Numbered from the stretch's first letter, positions 16,542 to 24,985 are shown. The stretch is DNA of 43,226 bases from an uncultured Caulobacterales bacterium (GCA_937923965.1 CALDTL010000033.1:1-43226); one strand, 5' to 3'. The notes: generated by a model from the sequence alone, not told the origin. Translations and numbers: made by a program.

Positions 16542-17150
16542 ATGCGGTTCATATTCGGTTTAGGTTTAGGTTTAACTCTCGCAGCTTGCTCTTCGGAGCC
16601 GCAACTTTCTAATCTTGCCCCGGTTGTGATTCTTGAAACCACGGCGGGACCAATTGAAATCACGGTTTACCCCGAGGCTGCGCCGATGAGTGCTGCCGAC
16701 TTTCTGCGTTATGTGGACGGCGGCCTTTATAACGAGCAAGGCTTTTACCGCACCGTTCGCGCAGATAATGATCCGCGCGGCATGGGCATGAGCCTCATTC
16801 AAGGCGGACGGCTTGACCAAGAGATGATCGGCGGCCCGATTGCACATGAGCTAACCACCCAAACAGGAATAAGCAATCGAGACGGCGCGGTGGCGATTGC
16901 CAGATTGGAGCCCGGTACGGGCAGCGCGGCCTATTTCTTTATCAATATTGGAAATAATGATTTCCTGGATACGGGCGGCACGCGAAATCCCGACGGCCAA
17001 GGCTATGCGACTTTCGCCCGCGTGACCGATGGTCTGGATGTCGTTCGCGCTATTCAATCCGGAGAGGTCATTGCGACCTCAAGCGAGGCCGCGACGCAAG
17101 GCCAAATTTTGGCTAAGCCCGTTATTATCACTCGAGCTTACCGAAAATAG
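16542..17150 (+). CDS. Lipoprotein cyclophilin-type peptidyl-prolyl cis-trans isomerase
   Basis: A 202-residue exported protein that should speed proline isomerisation of envelope proteins. Residues 1-16 are a lipoprotein signal peptide with lipobox LAAC, so Cys16 is probably lipidated. The cyclophilin domain runs from about residue 27 (VVILETTAGPIEITVYPEAAP) to the end, with GFYRTVRAD, GGRLDQ and SAAYFFINIGNNDFLD segments. The usual F-H-R-V is FYRTV and the usual Q-x-G-D is LIQGGRL, so the active site is somewhat divergent. Distance to hisS is 123 bases. Confidence in the family is high; activity is untested. Confidence 0.9.
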   Translation: MRFIFGLGLGLTLAACSSEPQLSNLAPVVILETTAGPIEITVYPEAAPMSAADFLRYVDGGLYNEQGFYRTVRADNDPRGMGMSLIQGGRLDQEMIGGPIAHELTTQTGISNRDGAVAIARLEPGTGSAAYFFINIGNNDFLDTGGTRNPDGQGYATFARVTDGLDVVRAIQSGEVIATSSEAATQGQILAKPVIITRAYRK

Positions 17151-17199
17151 TCAGCAAAGCTGCACCCGCGGTCCACGTTTATCACAATGGGCCTTATCC

Positions 17200-17244
17200 T
17201 AATGAGTCATGTTCTAATGAGTCATGTCCTAATGAGTCTTGCCG
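17200..17244 (+). repeat. Three tandem 15-bp repeats upstream of hisS
   Basis: The unit TAATGAGTCATGTTC occurs at 17200-17214, is repeated with one change at 17215-17229 (TAATGAGTCATGTCC), and more loosely at 17230-17244 (TAATGAGTCTTGCCG). The first two units contain the palindromic core ATGAGTCAT. The array ends 29 bases before the hisS ATG. It may be a set of operator sites or replication slippage; no matching regulator was recognised. Confidence 0.75.
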
Positions 17245-17273
17245 CACTCCCCAGTTTGTGAGACAGCGCCGAT

Positions 17274-18770
17274 ATGTCTAAAAAGAAGAACAAACCCTTT
17301 CGTCCCAAGGCCCGCCGCCCGCGCGGTTTTGAAGATCGTGCCTCTGATGTTTTGCGCGCCGAAGCCCGCTTAATTAAAGCGGCTTTCTCCGTCTATGATC
17401 TGCACGGCTTTGAGCCGCTGCAAACACCCGCTTTTGAATTTGCAGACGCGCTGGGCAAATTTTTGCCGGATGAGGATCGTCCGAATGTTGGCGTCTTCGC
17501 CCTGCAAGATGATGATGAGCAATGGATGAGCCTGCGCTATGATCTGACCGCGCCCCTCGCCCGCTATGTGGCTGAGAATTATGACGCGCTGGCAAAACCT
17601 TATCGCCGCTATCAAGCGGGCAGCGTCTTCCGCAATGAAAAGCCGGGACCGGGACGGTTTCGCGAGTTCACACAATGCGACGCTGATAGTGTCGGCGCAG
17701 CAGGCGCGGCGGCCGATGCCGAGATGATTATGCTGGCCGCAGAGGTCATGCGCTCCGCCGGCCTCAAAGACGGGCAATATGCGATCCGAGTGAATAACCG
17801 GAAATTACTCGACGGTATTTTGGAGAGCTCAGGCGTGCCTAATACAGAGGCTGGGGCCACACAGCGCCTGCAAGTTCTGCGCGCGATTGATAAGCTTGAC
17901 CGATTGGGCGCGAGCGGCGTGGAAGCCTTACTCGGCGAAGGCCGCGAAGATGAGTCCGGCGATTACACCGACGGGGCCAAATTGGGCGCGGATGGCATCA
18001 AAGCGGTCCTAGGCTTTACGACAGCCTCCGCAGAGAATCGCAGCGAGACCATTCAGGCCTTGGAAAAATTAGTGGGGCAATCCGAACGCGGACGAGCGGG
18101 CGTGGATGAACTCATTCAGATTGACACGATCCTCAACGCTGTTGGCTTTGGCAATGACCGCGTGACTTATGACACCTCTATCGTGCGCGGGCTCGGCTAT
18201 TATACCGGCCCCGTTTTTGAAGCGGAGCTACTGACGGAAATTAAAGACCGCAAAGGCCGAGCCGTGCGGATTGGGTCTGTTGGCGGCGGCGGGCGCTATG
18301 ACGATCTGGTCTCCCGCTTTCGCGGCCAAACCGTTCCTGCTACAGGTTTTAGCTTTGGCGTCTCCCGCTTTTTGACGGCACTCGAGCGAATGAGTGCTCT
18401 GGAGGCCGAGGTAAAGCCGCCCGTCGTGATTTGCGCCTTTGACCGCGCTTTGATGGGTGAATATTTCAAACTGGCGGGTGAGCTTCACGCACAAGGCATC
18501 CGCGCCGAAGTCTTCGTCGGCTCGGGCAATGTCACGAAACAAATGAAATATGCAGATCGCCGCAATGCCCAAGTCGCCGTCCTGATGGGCAGCGACGAAA
18601 TGGAGGCTGGCCAAATCACGCTGAAGGATCTTTATGAGGGTGCAAAAGCCGCCGCCGCGATTGAGTCCAATGAAGAATGGAAATCCTCTCGCCCCGCACA
18701 ACAAACCATCGCGCGCGCGCAATGGGTCACGGCCGTTAAAGAGATGCTAGCGAACGATCATCCTGCTTAG
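17274..18770 (+). CDS. hisS: Histidyl-tRNA synthetase (alphaproteobacterial type)
   Basis: This class II synthetase charges tRNA-His. The 498-residue protein has motif 1 around RPRGFEDRASDVLRAEARLI, motif 2 (YRRYQAGSVFRNEKPGPGRF), the histidine-binding GLGYYTGPVFEAE, and motif 3 (ATGFSFGVSRFLTALE), followed by an anticodon-binding domain (about residues 385-480). Motif 2 reads RNEKPGPGRF rather than the canonical RHERPQKGRY form. This is the variant I associate with alphaproteobacteria whose tRNA-His lacks the extra G-1. It is preceded by three tandem 15-bp repeats and followed by a terminator. The prfA-prmC genes that often follow hisS in alphaproteobacteria are not here; prmC is 10 kb away. 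Confidence 0.94.
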   Translation: MSKKKNKPFRPKARRPRGFEDRASDVLRAEARLIKAAFSVYDLHGFEPLQTPAFEFADALGKFLPDEDRPNVGVFALQDDDEQWMSLRYDLTAPLARYVAENYDALAKPYRRYQAGSVFRNEKPGPGRFREFTQCDADSVGAAGAAADAEMIMLAAEVMRSAGLKDGQYAIRVNNRKLLDGILESSGVPNTEAGATQRLQVLRAIDKLDRLGASGVEALLGEGREDESGDYTDGAKLGADGIKAVLGFTTASAENRSETIQALEKLVGQSERGRAGVDELIQIDTILNAVGFGNDRVTYDTSIVRGLGYYTGPVFEAELLTEIKDRKGRAVRIGSVGGGGRYDDLVSRFRGQTVPATGFSFGVSRFLTALERMSALEAEVKPPVVICAFDRALMGEYFKLAGELHAQGIRAEVFVGSGNVTKQMKYADRRNAQVAVLMGSDEMEAGQITLKDLYEGAKAAAAIESNEEWKSSRPAQQTIARAQWVTAVKEMLANDHPA

Positions 18771-18810
18771 GTCAACCAAAAGAAGACCGACTGGCTGATT
18801 ACAACACAAG

Positions 18811-18847
18811 AAAAAACCCGCGCCGGGAAACCGAGCGCGGGTTTATC
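18811..18847 (+). terminator. Intrinsic terminator after hisS
   Basis: AAACCCGCGC (18814-18823) pairs with GCGCGGGTTT (18835-18844). The loop contains a CGG-GAAA-CCG extension, giving a GNRA-capped hairpin, followed by TTTAT. A run of six A residues precedes the stem. It lies about 40 bases after the hisS stop. Confidence 0.8.
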
Positions 18848-19264
18848 ATGAGAACCACTTTATAAGCTATCGGCGCTGGGTTGGGGGAGGTTCCACCGAC
18901 AGCAAGGGTTCGTCTGAATAAGATATATAGGAACGGGAACCTGTCATTACCTTTACTATTTTATGACAAAACGCCCATGTTTGTAGCCTCGAGTAACATT
19001 ATAAAAATTAGGCCGCATAAGCAGGACTAACGAAGGGAAAGCGGTGTCTCTGCTATGCGGCCTGCTTATTAAGCGGGAGTCCAAACGGCCTCCGCTTAAG
19101 TGGGAACTAGTTTCTATCTCTGCCTTTACAATTAACGTATGACAGCATTGTGACGCTGGTATGAAACCTATGTCACACTTCCTCGTAAATTCCTTGGCGC
19201 GCGAGAATAAATTGCCTGCCCCGCATGTCTTGACCTTAACGTCCATCAAGCACAGATGTTCCTC
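18848..19264. other. Intergenic region between hisS and the MBL hydrolase
   Basis: About 415 bases with no convincing gene on either strand. Besides the two strong hairpins at 19010-19099 (listed separately), it holds an AGGTTCC/GGAACCT inverted pair (18888-18894 and 18936-18942) and a TGTGAC ... GTCACA pair (19149-19154 and 19172-19177) too widely spaced for a CRP site. It probably includes the promoter of the MBL hydrolase, but I could not place one. Confidence 0.5.
19010..19099. repeat. Two adjacent hairpin-forming inverted repeats
   Basis: Hairpin 1: 19010-19024 (AGGCCGCATAAGCAG) pairs with 19050-19063 (CTGCTATGCGGCCT), 14 bp with one bulged A. Hairpin 2: 19069-19079 (TTAAGCGGGAG) pairs with 19090-19099 (CTCCGCTTAA), 10 bp with one bulged G. 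An alternative pairing exists between AAGCAGG (19019-19025) and CCTGCTT (19061-19067), which would exclude hairpin 1. No T-tract follows. It could be a small structured RNA, an mRNA leader switch or a remnant of a miniature mobile element. Confidence 0.55.
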
Positions 19265-19951
19265 ATGGCCCGTCTTGACCTTAAACTGCTGCCCGTCACG
19301 CCTTTTGCGCAAAATTGCTCTTTGCTTTATGATATCGACACGCTCGAAGGTGTGCTGATTGATCCTGGCGGAGAAGCGGGCCGCCTCAAGGAAACTCTGG
19401 ACAAGCTCGGGATTACGCTCAAAGAAATGTGGCTCACCCATGGGCATTTGGATCATGCCGGCGGGGCAGATGAACTGCGCGACGCCCTTGGCGTCTCTGT
19501 CATCGGTCCGCACAAGGACGATCAATTTTGGATGGACGGCATCACCGAACAATGGACTCAATATGGGCACCCGGGCATGGGCCGCGCCGTCGTCCCTGAT
19601 CGCTACTTGGAAGACGGCGACACGCTTGAGTTATCGGGTGTGGAATTTCATGTGCTACACACGCCGGGCCATACGCCGGGCCATGTCGTCATATATAATG
19701 CCGAGATGAAAATTGCCTTTGTCGGAGATGTCTTGTTTCGCGGCTCTATCGGGCGCACGGATTTCCCCAAGGGCAATCACCAGCAACTCCTAGATTCCAT
19801 AACAGATAAGCTTTGGCCGCTGGGAAATGATATGCGTTTCGTTCCCGGTCATGGACAAATGAGTACATTTGGACAGGAACGTAAAGACAATGCCTTTGTC
19901 GCGGATGACGTGATTGGGCGAACCGCGCCCAATAGCGCGGGTCCTGGCTAG
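19265..19951 (+). CDS. MBL-fold metallo-hydrolase, glyoxalase II-like
   Basis: A 228-residue metallo-beta-lactamase-fold hydrolase. The metal-binding motif WLTHGHLDHAGG (HxHxDH), the downstream histidine in LHTPGHTPGHV, the aspartate in FVGDVLFRGSIGRTDFP and the final histidine in FVPGHG are all present. This matches the small glyoxalase II-like group (YcbL type), which hydrolyses S-lactoylglutathione or related thioesters. Given the frmA/fghA pathway in the window, a glutathione thioester substrate is plausible but unproven. ATG 19256 (MFLMARLD) and ATG 19265 (MARLDLKLLPVTPFAQNC) are both in frame; the second fits the family better. Confidence 0.9.
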   Translation: MARLDLKLLPVTPFAQNCSLLYDIDTLEGVLIDPGGEAGRLKETLDKLGITLKEMWLTHGHLDHAGGADELRDALGVSVIGPHKDDQFWMDGITEQWTQYGHPGMGRAVVPDRYLEDGDTLELSGVEFHVLHTPGHTPGHVVIYNAEMKIAFVGDVLFRGSIGRTDFPKGNHQQLLDSITDKLWPLGNDMRFVPGHGQMSTFGQERKDNAFVADDVIGRTAPNSAGPG

Positions 19952-19982
19952 GGCGCTTCCGTCAAGGCAAAGTAAAGCGTGA

Positions 19983-22900
19983 TTACTCTCCAATAACTGT
20001 ACCTTCAGGTAAGCTCCCATTTTGCCTCAGAATTTCAGATTTAACCTGCGCATTCGAGTTAAAGCTCCTTGCAATATTAAACAGCTCACCCTTCACAGAA
20101 ATATCAAATCTGAAAGGTTGCTGATTCAGCACTTTCTTATTGGAGCCATCAAATATCAGCCCAATTTCAACATCGCCGTCCAATGGACCGTTCAGCGATG
20201 CGCTTAGCTCTCTATATCGAAATTCTCGCAAAGCATCTTGGGCTAGAAACGCATATTCACCTGCGCGGCGTTCCCGGAGAACATCAATCGCCTCTTCTTG
20301 GCTATATCTTGGGACATTCGGGCCGGGATCATATTTTATAAGGCCGCCCTCAGGCACTGAGACTTCGCCCTTTTCAATCAAGACGTCGACTCCGCGAACG
20401 ACAATTGGGAAGACACCAACGACATTTCCCGTTGCCTGAATTTTTTTATTCCCGACATTATTCAAAAAATCGCCCAATGAGACATTTTTCACGCGCATTA
20501 CGACGCGGTTTTCAGGCGCATAATATTGCCAAATAAACGGGTCCAATGAGAAAGAGCCATTGCCAATTGGCCAATCCGCTGAGTCAACTTTCACACCATC
20601 CGGCACAAGATGAAAACTCACCGTGCCATCTTTCAAATCCATACCCGGATTGAAACTCTCCATGGTCAGTGTTTGAGGCCCATTGGTTTCTAACGGGAAA
20701 AGCGATGAAAACGCCATTGTGGTATTTAACCCCATGATCGGCCCCGGCGCCGTACCGACCGCCATATCCACAAGCTGCACCGTGCCGCTTGAGGACGTAA
20801 GCGCGCCATCGGCAAACCCAATATTGAGGGCCGCGCGGGCTTCACCTTCCACGCGCGCAATTTTACCCCGAAGGGCGGGCACTAATGTCTGTGGCTGCAG
20901 ACCTTTAGGTTCAAACAGGATCGATGGAATTTCTATCAACGCAGTCCCTGCCCCATCGGCGTATTCATAGCTCACATCGACATCTGCATTATTCGCTTTT
21001 GCGACGACCAATTTGGACCTGCCAATATATTTTCCGTCTTTAAACTCGACTCGGCCATTGGCAGGGAACCGTCCAAGCCCAGCCTTCTTAGCGGTGTCAG
21101 CAAATTCGGACCCGATGACGTCCACCGTCCCGCCTTGATGATCGACCACATAGGCGTCCGGCGTGCCGCTCAGCGCTATCTCGAAATCAGATATACGCAC
21201 GAGAGGCGTTTCAGCCGTTATCGAAGAACTATTTAGTGTCAGCTGCGGAGATTGGCCGGGAGATAACCGCGTTGTTACCTTTGCACGCGGAGCAAATCCG
21301 ATGGTTCCCGCGCCAGGAAGCGTCTCACTTGCATATTGGACCTGCGTAAAATCAATATTCCAATCCTGAGTCTTATCTGGCCACAGCGTGCCGTCTAAGG
21401 TCAGGCCTTCTGATTGGAAATCCAAACGCTGCGCCTTATTCCCCGCAATGGCTGGCTGGGTCAGGGTGAAGTCAGCCATTTCCAAAGTTGCCGTAAAATT
21501 TGACTGACCTTTCTCCCGCGTAAACAGGCTGGTCGTCGGCGGAAGTGAAAAACTGATATCCTCGCCAAACCAAGCCGTTGGGGTCTCTAAACTTACCAAC
21601 GTCACGCGGCTGCTCGGCGTCGGCGTGAAGTCAAGAACTTGTCGGCCAACATAAAGGTGAACATCCAAGCGTCCCTCTAGGTTCAATCCTGTCACGCGGC
21701 CGCCAGGTAGATCTCCGTCGTAATCTACAGACGTGTTGATCGTTAATTGGCGGGGTCTTCGGGAACCGCCTTTATAATTTAAGCTTGCAGTGACGGGCCG
21801 CAGGCGCACTGGCCGCCCGTCTTCCGCCTTGGCCAGCCAATCCTCAAAGGTTTCAAATTTGGCAGAGAATGACTGAATGCCGCCTAGTTTCACACCATTT
21901 TCGGATTTCGCTTGCAGCTGAATATCCGTCAGCGTCAACCCAACAGGGTCATCAAATTGCGCGTCTAGCCTCGCTGAAATGATCTTTTTCTTTGCGTCAA
22001 AATTGAAAAATGTTGCGCCGTCGCGCGGAACGAGACGGAGCCTGTTTCCTTGATTCTGAATATCCACCACGCCGTCCGGTGTAATTGTAAATCCCGATGG
22101 GCCGTAATCCAATGCTCCGTTCACCGTTACATCAGACCCCAGCAAAAATGACTTTACGGTTTGTTTGAGCTCGGGCGCAAAATTCTCGGTGACAGGGACA
22201 ACACTGATGGCAGGAAAAAGCGAAAGCGTCTCCGCCAGCTCCTCCGCGCGCTTAGCGCGCGGGATACGCGCCTCATCTGTAGACACAGACCAACGTCCGG
22301 CTGCGCGCAATTCGTCAGCTTTTGACAGCCTCCCCGTCCAGCTTAATTGGGCCGCGTCAGCCGCAAACAAATCACTAGAGACAGCCTGGCCGTCGACAGA
22401 CATATCGCCTTCAAATAGGCGCGCGCCAATATCCAAATTACCGGCAAAACTTAAGTTTGCATCTTCGATACTCAGAGCCCCATTCGATAATCGGTCCGTA
22501 CGCGCTTGACCCTCCAAAGTAAGGTCCTGAAGGGAGCCCCCTGACATAGAGCCTGCCAAGGTTATGCCGGCTGAGCCCTTTGCAGAATACCCAGCATAAG
22601 AGAGATCGGTTGGCTGTAAAATAACCTCAGAGGTGAAATTTTCGAGCGTCGGTATCTCCGCATTAAAGAAAAGCTCCGCCTCCCCAAAAGGGGCGGCCAA
22701 AGTCACCACGCTATCGGTCAGACTGATGCCATTTTCCGGAAATGAAATCTTGTTTCCGCGGCCCGCCCCCGCTCCATTTGCTAAAAGATCATTGATCCAG
22801 TCGTCTGCTGGGCGCCAGTCTTCCCCTAACGATAGGCGCGTTCTCGCGCCTTGGAGTTTGAGGCCCTCAGTGCGAAGATCTCTAATATCCGGCCAAACAT

Positions 22901-23150
22901 ATTCGGCCTGTAACTTATTGATCGTCAGGACGTCCTGACCCTCTCGCGTCAAGCGAATATTGCTGAGCTGCGCCTGAGTGTCCGTGACAGACACGATATC
23001 TAACTCAACCTCAAATCCAGCGTCTGCGAAACGGTCGGCCGCATAATCCTCCATCAATGCATATCGATGACTCCAAGCCCAGGCCGCCACCATTAGCAAA
23101 CACAGCAAGAGCGCCAGCAAAATCCAGAGGCACCACGCCCACCAACGCAA
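19983..23150 (-). CDS. YdbH-family (AsmA/TamB-like) envelope protein
   Basis: A protein of at least 1055 residues with one N-terminal transmembrane segment (CLWILLALLLCLLMVAAW) and a long beta-rich periplasmic body. The C-terminal domain (NGPLDGDVEIGLIFDG, then FRFDISVKGELFNIARSF) matches the YdbH/DctA-YdbH family. In E. coli, YdbH, TamB and YhdP jointly move phospholipids between inner and outer membranes. The TTG at 23150 would leave almost nothing before the membrane helix and has no ribosome site. The frame remains open upstream to 23240 with no ATG, GTG or TTG. An ATT at 23228 has GAGGAG eight bases before it and would add 26 residues, including a basic stretch (SAARAKTPSSVKRWYLRWW). The true start may therefore be ATT. 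Confidence 0.85.
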   Translation of the reverse strand: MRWWAWCLWILLALLLCLLMVAAWAWSHRYALMEDYAADRFADAGFEVELDIVSVTDTQAQLSNIRLTREGQDVLTINKLQAEYVWPDIRDLRTEGLKLQGARTRLSLGEDWRPADDWINDLLANGAGAGRGNKISFPENGISLTDSVVTLAAPFGEAELFFNAEIPTLENFTSEVILQPTDLSYAGYSAKGSAGITLAGSMSGGSLQDLTLEGQARTDRLSNGALSIEDANLSFAGNLDIGARLFEGDMSVDGQAVSSDLFAADAAQLSWTGRLSKADELRAAGRWSVSTDEARIPRAKRAEELAETLSLFPAISVVPVTENFAPELKQTVKSFLLGSDVTVNGALDYGPSGFTITPDGVVDIQNQGNRLRLVPRDGATFFNFDAKKKIISARLDAQFDDPVGLTLTDIQLQAKSENGVKLGGIQSFSAKFETFEDWLAKAEDGRPVRLRPVTASLNYKGGSRRPRQLTINTSVDYDGDLPGGRVTGLNLEGRLDVHLYVGRQVLDFTPTPSSRVTLVSLETPTAWFGEDISFSLPPTTSLFTREKGQSNFTATLEMADFTLTQPAIAGNKAQRLDFQSEGLTLDGTLWPDKTQDWNIDFTQVQYASETLPGAGTIGFAPRAKVTTRLSPGQSPQLTLNSSSITAETPLVRISDFEIALSGTPDAYVVDHQGGTVDVIGSEFADTAKKAGLGRFPANGRVEFKDGKYIGRSKLVVAKANNADVDVSYEYADGAGTALIEIPSILFEPKGLQPQTLVPALRGKIARVEGEARAALNIGFADGALTSSSGTVQLVDMAVGTAPGPIMGLNTTMAFSSLFPLETNGPQTLTMESFNPGMDLKDGTVSFHLVPDGVKVDSADWPIGNGSFSLDPFIWQYYAPENRVVMRVKNVSLGDFLNNVGNKKIQATGNVVGVFPIVVRGVDVLIEKGEVSVPEGGLIKYDPGPNVPRYSQEEAIDVLRERRAGEYAFLAQDALREFRYRELSASLNGPLDGDVEIGLIFDGSNKKVLNQQPFRFDISVKGELFNIARSFNSNAQVKSEILRQNGSLPEGTVIGE

Positions 23151-23330
23151 ATACCATCGTTTGACGGAAGATGGTGTTTTGGCGCGCGCGGCAGACGCTT
23201 TATTTATAGGTTTATCTTGCGCGGAAATGGTCCAGACTCCTCATGAGACCCACTTAAAGGACCTTTGACAGTAAAACCAACAAAACCAACCCTTACAAAA
23301 CGGTCAGTTTACATGGAAAGCAAGAAAGCG

Positions 23331-23345
23331 TTAACTCTGATTTAG
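23331..23345 (+). promoter_or_regulatory. Possible CtrA-like site upstream of the M23 peptidase gene
   Basis: TTAA-N7-TTAG at 23331-23345 matches seven of eight positions of the CtrA consensus TTAA-N7-TTAA. It lies 70 bases upstream of the peptidase ATG in the divergent promoter region shared with the YdbH-family gene. CtrA controls many envelope and division genes in Caulobacter relatives. The motif is short, so a chance match is possible. Confidence 0.25.
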
Positions 23346-23414
23346 GGAAGGTTAGGGCATGAGAACATTCCAGGGCATATCCCCATACATGCCTTTCCGG
23401 TGCCGAGACATACT

Positions 23415-24842
23415 ATGAATAATGAAACTGACATCGAGACAACGCCCCGCGGCCATGAGGGACGTCAAAGCCTAGTATCTGCTTTTCAGGAACGAGCCGA
23501 AGCTTTCGGTCGATTTCGCCACACGGTCATCCCAGCACAGAACAAGCACCGCTTCTTGATCGCGGCGGCTGTTGTGGGCATATTTGGCCTAATAGCGATG
23601 CCCGACGACGGAACAGCCGAGTCGGTGGAAAATACGACCCAGCTATTAGCCGCCCCGGCGATCGATATTTCTCGATTTGATATGGGCCTCGACGCGTCTT
23701 TCGCGCAGCCCAGCACAACCAAGACCATCACGCTCAAATCAGGTGACAATCTGGGCCCACTTCTGCAGCGCAACGGTTTATCCGGACAGGACGCTTACCG
23801 CGTCACACAAGCTTTCGGCGATGTCTTTAAACCGCAGAATTTACGGGCCGGTCAGGACTTCAATCTACACTTTACCGGCGAAACATTGGAACACCTGACC
23901 TTCAAGCCGAATATCGAAACGACCGTTTTCGTAGACCGCAGCGGGGAGTCTTATTCCGCACGTAAAATCGGGGCTGAATTTAAATACGAAACCATCAGCG
24001 TCAAAGCGACGGTAGAAAACTCGCTTTATGTGGATGCGACTCGTCTGGGCGCGCCGGATAAGGTCGTTGTGCAATTCGCCAATATTTACGAATATTCCGT
24101 CGATTTCCAGCGCGATATCCAACCGGGCGACGCTTTTGAAATGTTCTTCGAGGTCGCGCGCGATCAAAAGGGCGATATCGTCAAAGCCGGTGATCTGCTT
24201 TACACCTCCTTCTCGCCGCGCGGAAAGACGTCAGAATATTGGTTATTTGAAGACTCAAAAGGCCGCGAGAATTTCTATGATGCGGAAGGCAAAACCGCGA
24301 AACGTAAGCTGCGAGCCACACCCATCAATGGCGCGCGCCTCTCGTCCTCATATGGACGCCGTAAGCATCCAATTTTGGGGTATAGAAAAATGCACGCCGG
24401 TGTTGATTTTGCAGCGCCTCGCGGAACGCCCATTTTAGCGGCAGGCTCGGGCACGGTTGAACGCGCCAACCGATATGGCAGCTTTGGAAATTACATCCGT
24501 ATTCGCCATACGGATGGGTATAAAACCGCTTATGCCCACCTTAAGAGTTTTGCGCGCGGCGTAAAATCCGGGGCTTATGTCAAGCAGGATCAGGTCATCG
24601 GTTTTGTGGGCACGACGGGCCGGTCAACTGGGCCTCATCTACATTACGAAGTCATCCATCACGGTAAAAAAATTAATCCGAGACGTCTTTCACAGCTTTC
24701 CGGAAAGCCTTTATCAAAAGATCAGCATCCTGCGTTTAAATCTCGCCGTGCCGAGATTGAAACCCTGCGTAGATCCTCAGAGGTGTTGAGCCCGCCTCCG
24801 CACATTAGCGCCACACTCGAAGCTGCGGCTTTGCCCGAATAA
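23415..24842 (+). CDS. M23-family peptidoglycan endopeptidase
   Basis: A 475-residue type II membrane protein: a cytoplasmic N-terminus, one transmembrane segment (about residues 44-60, FLIAAAVVGIFGLIAM), a LysM/OapA-like region (TITLKSGDNLGPLLQRNGLS), and a C-terminal M23 domain. Zinc ligands are visible in MHAGVDFAAPRGTPI (HxxxD) and GPHLHYEV (HxH), so the enzyme should be active and cut cross-linking peptides of peptidoglycan, as MepM does. The frame begins at GTG 23400; ATG 23415 (MNNETDIETTPRG) is preferred, though neither start has a strong ribosome site. It is transcribed divergently from the YdbH-family gene and ends before a terminator at 24857-24888. Confidence 0.93.
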   Translation: MNNETDIETTPRGHEGRQSLVSAFQERAEAFGRFRHTVIPAQNKHRFLIAAAVVGIFGLIAMPDDGTAESVENTTQLLAAPAIDISRFDMGLDASFAQPSTTKTITLKSGDNLGPLLQRNGLSGQDAYRVTQAFGDVFKPQNLRAGQDFNLHFTGETLEHLTFKPNIETTVFVDRSGESYSARKIGAEFKYETISVKATVENSLYVDATRLGAPDKVVVQFANIYEYSVDFQRDIQPGDAFEMFFEVARDQKGDIVKAGDLLYTSFSPRGKTSEYWLFEDSKGRENFYDAEGKTAKRKLRATPINGARLSSSYGRRKHPILGYRKMHAGVDFAAPRGTPILAAGSGTVERANRYGSFGNYIRIRHTDGYKTAYAHLKSFARGVKSGAYVKQDQVIGFVGTTGRSTGPHLHYEVIHHGKKINPRRLSQLSGKPLSKDQHPAFKSRRAEIETLRRSSEVLSPPPHISATLEAAALPE

Positions 24843-24856
24843 GAGGAAATGAATCA

Positions 24857-24888
24857 AGCGCCGGCCCGCCGCATCCGTCCGGCGTTTT
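24857..24888 (+). terminator. Intrinsic terminator after the M23 peptidase gene
   Basis: CGCCGG (24859-24864) pairs with CCGGCG (24879-24884) across a 14-base loop, followed by TTTT (24885-24888). It lies 14 bases past the stop codon. The loop is long and the T-tract short, so efficiency may be moderate. Confidence 0.6.
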
Positions 24889-24985
24889 GGCTCAGATCAA
24901 ATTTACCTCTCTCAGAGTCTAAGTCTTGCGAAAGGTCTGAAATTTCGTTAGTTACGAAACCGAATTATAAGAATTCGGATCTCCT

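Noticed and set aside
18906-18912. GGGTTCG in the gap after hisS as part of a tRNA
   Set aside because: No cloverleaf can be drawn and there is no acceptor stem or CCA end.
19149-19177. TGTGAC ... GTCACA as a CRP site
   Set aside because: The arms are separated by 17 bases instead of the six expected for CRP.
21685-21694. GGTTCAATCC, which resembles a tRNA T-arm
   Set aside because: It is inside the YdbH-family gene, with no acceptor stem or anticodon arm at the right distances.
23265-23270. TTGACA as the -35 box of the M23 peptidase promoter
   Set aside because: No acceptable -10 lies 16-18 bases downstream.
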